A stretch of 12,075 bases of DNA, from NCBI GenBank assembly GCA_025934595.1, contig JAICXU010000032.1:1-12075 (forward strand). Reading direction: 5' to 3'. The notes under the pieces are model-generated. The model had not been told where the DNA came from. It worked only from the letters and a program-made list of their open reading frames with translations, and did no database searches. The stretch comes from Polyangiaceae bacterium. GTDB taxonomy: Bacteria; Myxococcota_A; Polyangia; Polyangiales; Polyangiaceae. The position numbers were made by a program, and so were the translations under genes. Positions 1 to 7,331 of the stretch are shown piece by piece; position 1 is the first letter of the stretch; every line of letters starts with the position of its first letter.

Positions 1-1095
1 GCTTCGCCGCAGGCCGCCGCGCCGCCGCCGCTCGCTGCCACCGATTCCGGCACGGCCCTCACGCGGGTCACGGCCGACAATCAAGACGAGACGACGCCGC
101 AGCTCTCGCCGGACGGCAAGGTCGTCATCTTCGTCGCGTGGTCGCAAGTGGACGACGGGCAAGGCAACATGATCCCGCAGACCACGGTGATGGGCGCGGA
201 TCCCTCGAACGGCAGCGCGCGCACGCTCTACACGAACACGAATGCGGGCGCGAACTGGCCGACGTTCGCGCCGAACGGATCGCTCGTGTACGCATCGATG
301 TCGACGGGAACGCAGACGCTCGTCAAATCCCTCACGAACGCGCCGAATGCGGCGTTCACCGTGATCAACGACGGTCGCACCGCGCCGTCTCCGTCGTGGC
401 CTGCCGTTTCGCCGGATGGACGTCATCTCGCGTTCGAGGCCACCGTCAACAACGCGGAGAGCATCGTCACGTCGGGCATGGACGGATCGAAGGTCACGAT
501 CCTCGGCGCCGGCTACACGCCGTCATGGAGTCCCGACGGCAAACGCCTCGCGTTCTCGCGCGTCGTCGGCAACGGCGCGGAGATCATGCTCGTCGACGCC
601 GCGAACGGTGGAAATCTCACGCAAGTCACGAACGCGGGATGCTCGTCGAACAAACCGCGCTTCTCGCCGGACGGTCGCTATCTCGTGTTCGAATCGAACT
701 GCGGATGGAATCAAATCGCCGGCGGCGACGCCAACACGACATGGAACCTCTTCGCCGTGAAGACCGACGGCTCCGGTCTCACGCAGCTCACGCAAGGCCC
801 CGGCGAATCCGGCCAACCGTTCTGGGGCAAAGACGGCTTCATTTATTTCGAATCCAACTACGGCGGCACGTCGAATCGCGACATCTGGAAGCTGCAGCCC
901 GCAGGCGATCTTGCGGGGCCCGCCGTCACGATCACTGCCGCGCCCGCAAAGTCCGCGCCGAGCCTTCCGCCGCCGGGCGTGCCGCTGAAAAATTCGGGCG
1001 CGACGAATCCGAAGGCAGGCGCCGGCGGCACCGGATCGCCCGGCGCCGTGCCGATGAAGAAGACTCCGCCCAAGGGCGGCGCTCCGAATTGGTGA
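1..1095 (+). CDS. TolB/PD40-type beta-propeller protein, 5' partial
   Basis: Frame 1 is open from the first base, so the gene starts off the left edge; 364 codons precede the TGA at 1093-1095. The visible N-terminal stretch is Ala/Pro-rich, as in linkers that follow a signal peptide. About six PD40 blades follow, each marked by a Pro-x-(Phe/Trp/Val)-(S/A)-P-(D/N)-G core and a hydrophobic strand, near nt 97, 256, 397, 526, 661 and 817. A six-bladed propeller is typical of TolB C-terminal and DPP-IV N-terminal domains, which bind proteins or peptides rather than catalyse. The last ~60 residues are a Pro/Gly/Lys-rich low-complexity tail. No Pal/Tol neighbour is present, so this is unlikely to be TolB itself; a secreted or envelope propeller of unknown ligand fits better. 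The stop overlaps a possible GTG start of ileS by 4 nt, suggesting co-transcription. The fold is well supported; the role is unknown. Confidence 0.8.
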   Translation, partial: ASPQAAAPPPLAATDSGTALTRVTADNQDETTPQLSPDGKVVIFVAWSQVDDGQGNMIPQTTVMGADPSNGSARTLYTNTNAGANWPTFAPNGSLVYASMSTGTQTLVKSLTNAPNAAFTVINDGRTAPSPSWPAVSPDGRHLAFEATVNNAESIVTSGMDGSKVTILGAGYTPSWSPDGKRLAFSRVVGNGAEIMLVDAANGGNLTQVTNAGCSSNKPRFSPDGRYLVFESNCGWNQIAGGDANTTWNLFAVKTDGSGLTQLTQGPGESGQPFWGKDGFIYFESNYGGTSNRDIWKLQPAGDLAGPAVTITAAPAKSAPSLPPPGVPLKNSGATNPKAGAGGTGSPGAVPMKKTPPKGGAPNW

Positions 1096-1100
1096 GCGCC

Positions 1101-4100
1101 ATGTCTTCCGCGCCGTTCGAAAAAGTCAGCACGGAGCTCGATTTTCCACGCGAAGAGAAGGCCATTCTCGATCTCTGGCGCGAGAAAAAGATCTTCGAAA
1201 AATCGATCCGCGGCGAAAAAGGTGACTTCGTCTTCTACGAAGGCCCGCCCACCGCGAACGGTCTTCCGCACAACGGACACGTGCTCACGCGCGTCATCAA
1301 AGATCTGTTTCCGCGCTACAAAACGATGTGCGGCTACCGCGTCGCGCGCAAGGCGGGATGGGACACGCATGGCCTGCCCGTCGAGGTCGAGGTCGAAAAA
1401 GAGCTGCGCATCCACGGCAAGGCCGCGATCGAAGAGTACGGCGTCGATCCGTTCATCGCGAAATGCATCGACTCCGTATTTCGTTACACGAACGAGTGGG
1501 AGGAGCTCACGACGCGCATCGGCTTCTGGGTCGATCTCCAGAGCGCGTACGTCACCTATCACAAGACCTACGTCGAGAGCGTCTGGTGGGCGCTCTCCGA
1601 GCTGCACAAAAAAAATCTCCTCTATCAAGGACACAAGGTCGTCTGGTGGTGGGCGCAGGGCGGAACCGCGCTCTCGGCGGGCGAGGTCGGGCAGGGATAC
1701 AAAGAGGTCGATGACCCTTCGGTCTACGTTGAATTTCCCCTAGTTGACTATTCCGACACTTCTCTGCTCGTTTGGACAACTACGCCATGGACTTTGTCGT
1801 CGAACATGTACGCCGCGATCAACCTCGCGTTCGAGTACGTGTTCGTGCAAGACGGCGACAAGAAATATGTCGTTGCGGCGAAGCTCCGCGAAACGCTGGA
1901 AAAGAAGCTGAAACGTGAGCTGTCGGTCGTCGGCAAGCTGACAGGCGACGAGCTGCTCGCGCTTCGCTACCGGCCGCCGTTCGATCTTTTTGCGAAGGAA
2001 GCCGAAGGCAAGCACGTCTGGTGCGTGAAGGCGGCGGACTTCGTCACGCTCGACGCCGGCACCGGCATCGTGCACATCGCGCCGGCATTCGGCGAGGACG
2101 ACCACAACCTCTTCAAGAAAATTCAGACTGCGCTTCCCGAACAGGCTCCGCCGCTTTTCTGCGCCGTGAAGCCCGACGGCACGTTCGTCGACGCGAGCCC
2201 GCCGTTCGGTGGCCAATGGGTGAAAGACGCGGACAAAGCCATCGCACAAGATCTCAAGGCACGAGGTCTTCTCGTGCACCAAGAGACGTATCGCCACGAT
2301 TATCCGTTTTGCTGGCGAGCGGATTCCGATCCGCTCATCCAATACGCGCGGCCCGCTTGGTACATCCGCACCACGGAAAAGATCCAAAACGCGATCAAGA
2401 ACAACGAGACGATCCAGTGGCTGCCGGATCACATCAAGCATGGTCGCTTCGGCGAGTTCTTGAAGAGCAACGTCGACTGGGCGCTCTCGCGCGAGCGCTA
2501 TTGGGGAACCCCGCTCAACATTTGGCAGTGCGACACGTGCGCGCACGAGGTCGCGCCGTCCTCGGTGAAGGCGATCGAAGAGCTCGGCGGATCGTTTCAT
2601 CACTTTCACGCGGCAAAAAAAGCCAATCCCGCGCTGAGCGAGCACCTCATCGTCCACAAGCCTTGGATCGATCAGGTCTCCTTCGCCTGCAAAAAAGACG
2701 GCTGCAAGGGAACGATGCGCCGCGTGCCGGAGGTCATCGACTGCTGGTTCGACTCCGGCTGCATGCCGTTCGCGCAGTGGGGATTTCCTCACCAAGGTCA
2801 CGACGAGTTCAAGAAGAGCTTTCCGGCCGACTTCATCTCGGAAGGCATCGATCAGACGCGCGGCTGGTTCTACACGCTTCTCATGATCGCGACGCTCGTC
2901 TTCGACGACGAGACTCAAAAGAAGCTCGGGCTCTCTCCAGTGCGCGCGTATCCGCTTCCGTTCAAGACGTGCATCGTGCTCGGGCACGTCGGCGACAAAG
3001 AAGGGAAGAAGGAGAGCAAATCGAAGGGCAACTACACGCCGCCCGACATGATCTACGACGAGGTCGCGCTCGACTTCGCGCTCGTGGAGATGCCGGTGAA
3101 GAAGGCGGCGGCGGGAGACGCCGCTTACATCGCGCCGGAAGATCTCGAAGGCCTCGATCTCGCCGACGGTGAAGAGGTCACGCTGCAATCGCGCGCGAAC
3201 GACACGAAGATCCAAGTGACGCTGCACGGTCAAAAGGGTCTGCCTCGGCGAGTGATTCTACTCGGACAAAACAGCCGTTCCGCGCTCGCCGTGAAGCCGA
3301 CGGCGCCGCCCACGAAGCCCACCGACGTTCCGCGTTTCGCGCCCGAGCATCGCGTCACCGTGAGGCCGCACATGGCCGCACCGGGCGCCGACGCATTTCG
3401 ATGGTTCTTCTACGCGTCGAATCCGCCGTGGTCGAACACGCGCCATTCGCTGTCGAACGTCCGCACGCTGCAAAAAGAATTTTTGATCAAGCTGCGCAAC
3501 GTCTACTCGTTCTTCGTCATCTACGCGAACATCGACGGCTTCGCGCCCGCGGGAACGAAATGCGAAAAGAGCGAGCTCGATCGCTGGATCACGAGCGAGC
3601 TTCACCTGACGACGCAAGCCGTGCGCAGCTGCCTCGATGCGTACGACGTCTACGGCGCGACCCAGAAGCTCACCGCGTTCGTCGACGCGCTCTCGAATTG
3701 GTACGTGCGCCGCAGCCGCGAACGATTTTGGCAAAGCGGTTGGACACCGGACAAGGCGGGCGCCTCCTTCACGCTCTACGAGGTTCTCGTCGAAACGGCG
3801 AAGCTCATCGCGCCGTTCACGCCGTTCTTCGCGGACGCGATGTACCAAAATTTGGTCGTGCGCTTCTGCGCGGCGACCGGCAGCCCGTGCGAAGAAAGCG
3901 TGCATCTTACACATTATCCGCAGCCGAATTTGGCTGAAATCGACGAAGAATTGTCGGCGCGCATGCGCACCGTCCGCGCCGTGGTGAGCCTCGGCCTCCA
4001 GGCACGCACGGGCGCCAAGATGAAGGTGCGACAGCCGCTCCGCTCCGCGAAGATCATCACCGAGAGCGCGGATGCGCGCGCGGCGATCCTTCGCCACGAA

Positions 4101-4694
4101 GAAATGATTCGCGAGGAGCTCAACGTGCTCGCCGTCGAGGTCGTCACATCGAACGTGCGCGAGTTCGTCGAGTACGTGATGAAGCCGAGCTTCCGCGCGC
4201 TCGGCCAGCGCGGTCTCGGAAAAGAAGCGCAGCTCCTGAAAGGCGTCCTCGCGAAGACCTCGCCGGAGGACATCGCCGCGATGCACACCGAGCTCGGAAA
4301 GAACGGAAAGATCACCGTCGAAGGCATCGAGCTCACCGCGGCCGATCTCGAGGTCTCCTTCACGACCAAGGAAGGCTTCACGGCGGCGGGTGATCGCATC
4401 GGCGTCGTCGTGCTCGAGACGACGCTGGATGACGAGCTGCGCGATCTCGGGCTCGTGCGCGAAATTTTGAATCGCGTCCAAGGATTCCGAAAAGACATGG
4501 CGCTCGAATACACCGATCGCATCAAGGTGGCGGTTGCCGGCTCCGAGCGCGTGAATCGCGTCATGACGGCGCATCGCGAGGCGATCATGAAAGAGGTGCT
4601 GGCGGTCGACATGATCGTGGGGCAGTGTGATGCCGAGCCGATCGACATCGACGGTGAGCCCGTGCGACTTTCCGTCGAACGAGCGCGCACGTGA
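1101..4694 (+). CDS. ileS: Isoleucine--tRNA ligase, type II (eukaryote-like), with large insertion
   Basis: Cytosolic class I synthetase that charges tRNA-Ile with isoleucine and hydrolyses mischarged valine. Numbered from the ATG at 1101 (1197 aa): HxGH signature HNGH at 57-60; CP1 editing domain with the Thr-rich TTTPWTL at 226-232 and GTGIVHIAPAFGEDD at 320-334; zinc ligands C477/C480 and C530/C535; DWALSRERYWGTP at 459-471; an ISEGIDQTRGWFY segment; KMSKS-type loop KESKS at 637-641; WYVRRSR of the anticodon-binding domain at 867-873. The sequence resembles eukaryotic and IleS2 enzymes, a type generally less sensitive to mupirocin, and no C-terminal Cys4 zinc finger of the IleS1 type is seen. 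Bacterial IleRS is usually about 930-1060 aa; the excess here is mostly an insertion at about 655-758, between KESKS and the GADAFRW motif. A GTG at 1092, overlapping the upstream stop by 4 nt, is an alternative start. No strong Shine-Dalgarno is visible. Function is certain; the motif change and insertion are discussed in the findings. Confidence 0.97.
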   Translation: MSSAPFEKVSTELDFPREEKAILDLWREKKIFEKSIRGEKGDFVFYEGPPTANGLPHNGHVLTRVIKDLFPRYKTMCGYRVARKAGWDTHGLPVEVEVEKELRIHGKAAIEEYGVDPFIAKCIDSVFRYTNEWEELTTRIGFWVDLQSAYVTYHKTYVESVWWALSELHKKNLLYQGHKVVWWWAQGGTALSAGEVGQGYKEVDDPSVYVEFPLVDYSDTSLLVWTTTPWTLSSNMYAAINLAFEYVFVQDGDKKYVVAAKLRETLEKKLKRELSVVGKLTGDELLALRYRPPFDLFAKEAEGKHVWCVKAADFVTLDAGTGIVHIAPAFGEDDHNLFKKIQTALPEQAPPLFCAVKPDGTFVDASPPFGGQWVKDADKAIAQDLKARGLLVHQETYRHDYPFCWRADSDPLIQYARPAWYIRTTEKIQNAIKNNETIQWLPDHIKHGRFGEFLKSNVDWALSRERYWGTPLNIWQCDTCAHEVAPSSVKAIEELGGSFHHFHAAKKANPALSEHLIVHKPWIDQVSFACKKDGCKGTMRRVPEVIDCWFDSGCMPFAQWGFPHQGHDEFKKSFPADFISEGIDQTRGWFYTLLMIATLVFDDETQKKLGLSPVRAYPLPFKTCIVLGHVGDKEGKKESKSKGNYTPPDMIYDEVALDFALVEMPVKKAAAGDAAYIAPEDLEGLDLADGEEVTLQSRANDTKIQVTLHGQKGLPRRVILLGQNSRSALAVKPTAPPTKPTDVPRFAPEHRVTVRPHMAAPGADAFRWFFYASNPPWSNTRHSLSNVRTLQKEFLIKLRNVYSFFVIYANIDGFAPAGTKCEKSELDRWITSELHLTTQAVRSCLDAYDVYGATQKLTAFVDALSNWYVRRSRERFWQSGWTPDKAGASFTLYEVLVETAKLIAPFTPFFADAMYQNLVVRFCAATGSPCEESVHLTHYPQPNLAEIDEELSARMRTVRAVVSLGLQARTGAKMKVRQPLRSAKIITESADARAAILRHEEMIREELNVLAVEVVTSNVREFVEYVMKPSFRALGQRGLGKEAQLLKGVLAKTSPEDIAAMHTELGKNGKITVEGIELTAADLEVSFTTKEGFTAAGDRIGVVVLETTLDDELRDLGLVREILNRVQGFRKDMALEYTDRIKVAVAGSERVNRVMTAHREAIMKEVLAVDMIVGQCDAEPIDIDGEPVRLSVERART

Positions 4695-4717
4695 CAAACG
4701 AGCTAAAAATACCGGCA

Positions 4718-7273
4718 ATGCGAGCTCGAACGCTTTTTCGCGTGGCCGCGCTCACGGCGCTCTCACTCCTGGCGACGGGCTTCGACTGCGGCGGCTCGAG
4801 CCTCGCGCCGAGCAACGTTCCAGCTCTGAGCACATGGACCTCGTCGAGCGGGAACGCCAGCGTCGTCGTCACCGCGCAGCCATTTTCGATCACGATCAAA
4901 GACAAGCAAGGCAACGTGCTTCTCGAATCGGCGAACGTGGACGATCCCACGTACGGCGCCGTGTCGTTCACGCACAACACCGATCTCACCGGCGGAACCA
5001 TCGTCTACGGGTGGGATTATTTCCGCGGTGAGGACAACCCGTTCGTCAAAGCGAAGCTCACGGGAGTCACGAGCGACGGAGCGGGTCTCACGCTCCAAAT
5101 CTCCGGGGACGGCGACGACGCGCACACGGGCATCATCAAATTTTCCGACTATCCGAACAATGGTGGCGTTCGCATCTCCGCCGCGGTCGCGCACGCGCCC
5201 GGCGGCACCGACACCGACGACACGACCATCAACCGCGTGTCGCTCGCGTTCAAGATGCACGACGACGATCACTTTTTCGGCTTCGGCGAGCGCGGCGTGT
5301 ACGTCGACGAGCGCGGTCAAAAGCTGAAGACGTGGGTCGAAGAAGACGGCTTCGGTCACGGCGAAGACACGCCGATCGGTCCGGGAAATCCGTCGCCGAA
5401 CGGTCCCGACATGACGCACGTGCCGGTGCCGTGGATGATGAATCCGCGAGGATTCGGCTTGTTTCAAGACACGGTGAATCGCGTGAATTATCACCTCGGC
5501 GACGAGCGCACGGACGCGTGGCGTGTCGAGGCGACGACGGGCGATTTCGAAGCCGTCCTCTTCGCCGATCCCGAGCCCGCGAATTTGATCGCCGGCCTCA
5601 CGTCGATCACGGGCCGTCCTCCGCCGATCTCGGATTGGTTCTTGGCGCCACGGCGTCGCGCGAACATCGGCACCGACGAGATGGAGAAGCTCCGCTCCAA
5701 TCACATTCCGACGACTGCGATCGACACGGCGTTTCATTATTTTCCGCACGGCCTCGGCACCATGACGCACGATCAGCTGAAGGCGGTCACGGCCGACATC
5801 CACGCGCGCGGCTTCAAGGCCATCAGCTACTTCTGCTCGTTCGTCGCCGAAGACGCTCATCCGGAGATCGACGAGGCCAGGGCGGGCGGCTTCCTCGTCA
5901 AGCACGCGGACGGCACGCCGTACATGATGCTCGATCAATCGTTCGAAGCCGGCATCGTCGACTTCACGAACCCCGACGCCGTGAAATGGTTCCAGGGCTA
6001 CATGCAAGGCGCCATCGACGACGGCTGGGACGGCTGGATGTACGATTTCGCCGAATACGTTCCGATGGACGCCGTGATGTTCAACGGCATGCGCGGAAGC
6101 GAGGCGCACAACCTCTATACGAACCTCTATCAAAAAGCGGCGATGGATATCGTCGGCCCCGATCGCCTCATTTTCGTGCGATCCGGCTACTCCGGCAGCA
6201 CGGGCAACAACACGGGGAAGGTGAGCGTGCTCGGCACCGGCGGGCTCGTGCCGATGCTCTGGGCGGGAGATCAAGCGACCGATTTCGACGCTGCGCAAGG
6301 CTTGCCGTCCGCGCTCATCCTCGCATTGAACTCGGGCCTCAGCGGCTTGCCGCTCTGGAGCTCCGACATCTCCGGCTACCACTTCATCTACAATCCGCCG
6401 CCCGACAAAGAGCTCTACTTGCGATGGACCGAGCTCGGTGCGTTCTCGGTCGACATGCACGACGAGAACGAAGGCGCGGGAAGCGACGGTCTCACCGCCG
6501 CCGACCGCTGGCAGATTTGGAAAGACCAAGAATCGACCGACACGTATCGGAAATACGCGAGCTACAAGACGCGCATGCTTCCGTATTTGCAGGTCGCGGT
6601 GAGCGAGGCGCGGCAGACCGGAATGCCGGTGATGCGTCACCTTTTGATCGGCCACGCGAAGGATCCGCAAGTTTGGGGCATCACCGACGAGTACATGTTC
6701 GGTGACTCGCTGCTCGTCGCGCCGGTGGTCGAGAGAGGCGAGACGAGCCGCAGCGTCTACTTTCCCGACGACGCGTACTACGATTTTTGGAGCGGAGAGC
6801 CGATGCCCGGTCACACGACCGCGAACGTCGATGCGCCGCTCGACGACGTGCCCGTCTATGCGCTCGCGGGCGCGATCGTTCCGATGCTGGACGCGTCGAT
6901 CGAATCGCTTTTTTCCGCGACCACCGGCACGATTCCGGTGTCCGCCGACAGCGTCGCATCACGCATGGAAGTGCAGATTTTCGCGGGAAAAACCGGCAAA
7001 ATCACGATCGCCGACGGCACGACGTTCTCGCAAGCGAACGCGAACGTTCCGCCGAACGTCACCGCGCCGAGCGACGACACGGGTCCGATCCCCGCCGCCG
7101 CGGGCACGTCCGATCTGACGACATGCTCGCGATGCGCGCTCCTCGACACGACCGGCAGAACGCTCACCGTCGTCGACACCGTGCAGAACGTCAACGTCAC
7201 TGCGGGCGATCTGAGCTTCAAGGTGGAGAGCGGCGCACAAAGCAAGCGATATCTCTTCGTCGTTCATTTTTGA
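4718..7273 (+). CDS. Secreted glycoside hydrolase family 31 (alpha-glucosidase-like)
   Basis: A retaining alpha-glycosidase of family GH31, exported across the inner membrane. From the ATG at 4718 (851 aa), residues 1-21 form a signal peptide: an Arg-rich start, then a hydrophobic Ala/Leu stretch. C24 follows, but GFDC is not a good lipobox, so lipidation is doubtful. The N-terminal beta-sandwich carries FGFGERGVY around 187-195. The TIM barrel holds the nucleophile motif GWMYDFAEY (D443) and the acid/base motif WAGDQ (D518), both in the arrangement seen in YihQ-like GH31 enzymes. A DISGY motif follows, then an RWTELGAFS segment and a C-terminal beta region with one CSRC pair. The sulfoquinovose-recognition segment I recall from YihQ (QDW...KR..W) is absent, replaced by a DTAFHYFPHG stretch, so the substrate is probably another alpha-glycoside. 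A GTG at 4691 overlapping the ileS stop by 4 nt is an alternative start. Family is near certain; substrate is unknown. Confidence 0.92.
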   Translation: MRARTLFRVAALTALSLLATGFDCGGSSLAPSNVPALSTWTSSSGNASVVVTAQPFSITIKDKQGNVLLESANVDDPTYGAVSFTHNTDLTGGTIVYGWDYFRGEDNPFVKAKLTGVTSDGAGLTLQISGDGDDAHTGIIKFSDYPNNGGVRISAAVAHAPGGTDTDDTTINRVSLAFKMHDDDHFFGFGERGVYVDERGQKLKTWVEEDGFGHGEDTPIGPGNPSPNGPDMTHVPVPWMMNPRGFGLFQDTVNRVNYHLGDERTDAWRVEATTGDFEAVLFADPEPANLIAGLTSITGRPPPISDWFLAPRRRANIGTDEMEKLRSNHIPTTAIDTAFHYFPHGLGTMTHDQLKAVTADIHARGFKAISYFCSFVAEDAHPEIDEARAGGFLVKHADGTPYMMLDQSFEAGIVDFTNPDAVKWFQGYMQGAIDDGWDGWMYDFAEYVPMDAVMFNGMRGSEAHNLYTNLYQKAAMDIVGPDRLIFVRSGYSGSTGNNTGKVSVLGTGGLVPMLWAGDQATDFDAAQGLPSALILALNSGLSGLPLWSSDISGYHFIYNPPPDKELYLRWTELGAFSVDMHDENEGAGSDGLTAADRWQIWKDQESTDTYRKYASYKTRMLPYLQVAVSEARQTGMPVMRHLLIGHAKDPQVWGITDEYMFGDSLLVAPVVERGETSRSVYFPDDAYYDFWSGEPMPGHTTANVDAPLDDVPVYALAGAIVPMLDASIESLFSATTGTIPVSADSVASRMEVQIFAGKTGKITIADGTTFSQANANVPPNVTAPSDDTGPIPAAAGTSDLTTCSRCALLDTTGRTLTVVDTVQNVNVTAGDLSFKVESGAQSKRYLFVVHF

Positions 7274-7281
7274 CGTCGGAT

Positions 7282-7304
7282 CGATCTCGGCGCCGCCGAC
7301 ATCG
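7282..7304. repeat. Imperfect inverted repeat in the 58 bp gap upstream of 7332
   Basis: In the gap 7274-7331, bases 7282-7291 pair with 7295-7304 (nine of ten positions, one C-C mismatch) around a 3 nt loop; the centre contains the perfect palindrome CGGCGCCG at 7288-7295. It could be a hairpin ending transcription after the GH31 gene, or a protein-binding site for the next gene. No T-run follows, so a classical intrinsic terminator is not supported. The gap also has a TGGTATGGT stretch at 7314-7322 resembling an extended -10, without a recognisable -35. Confidence 0.35.
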
Positions 7305-7331
7305 AGTGCGTTCTGGTATGGTGAACGTCTC

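Noticed and set aside
138..1100. In-frame upstream extension of ileS giving a 1518-residue reading frame
   Set aside because: The extension translates to Arg/His-rich nonsense typical of a shadow frame and overlaps the clear PD40 repeats read in frame 1; IleRS homology begins just after the ATG at 1101.
1740..3233. 497-codon open frame on the minus strand inside ileS
   Set aside because: Arg/Val/Glu-rich composition with no motif; explained by codon bias of the GC-rich sense gene, whose conserved motifs are all present.
3258..4718. 486-codon open frame on the minus strand over the 3' half of ileS
   Set aside because: Shadow of the conserved anticodon-binding region; His/Arg-rich with no recognisable domain.
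4718..4792. Lipoprotein signal on the GH31 protein
   Set aside because: The Cys at residue 24 is preceded by Gly-Phe-Asp, not by a normal lipobox, so I call only a general signal peptide.
4763..6814. 683-codon open frame on the minus strand opposite the GH31 gene
   Set aside because: Very long, but Arg/Val/His-rich without motifs, and the sense strand carries a complete GH31 enzyme with catalytic residues.
4718..7273. Calling the GH31 gene a sulfoquinovosidase (yihQ)
   Set aside because: Catalytic motifs are similar but the sulfonate-recognition segment is absent, and no sulfoquinovose pathway genes are nearby.
7270..7322. Sigma-70 promoter with TTGACG and TATGGT
   Set aside because: The two elements are about 41 bp apart, far from the 16-18 bp expected, and TTGACG overlaps the GH31 stop codon.
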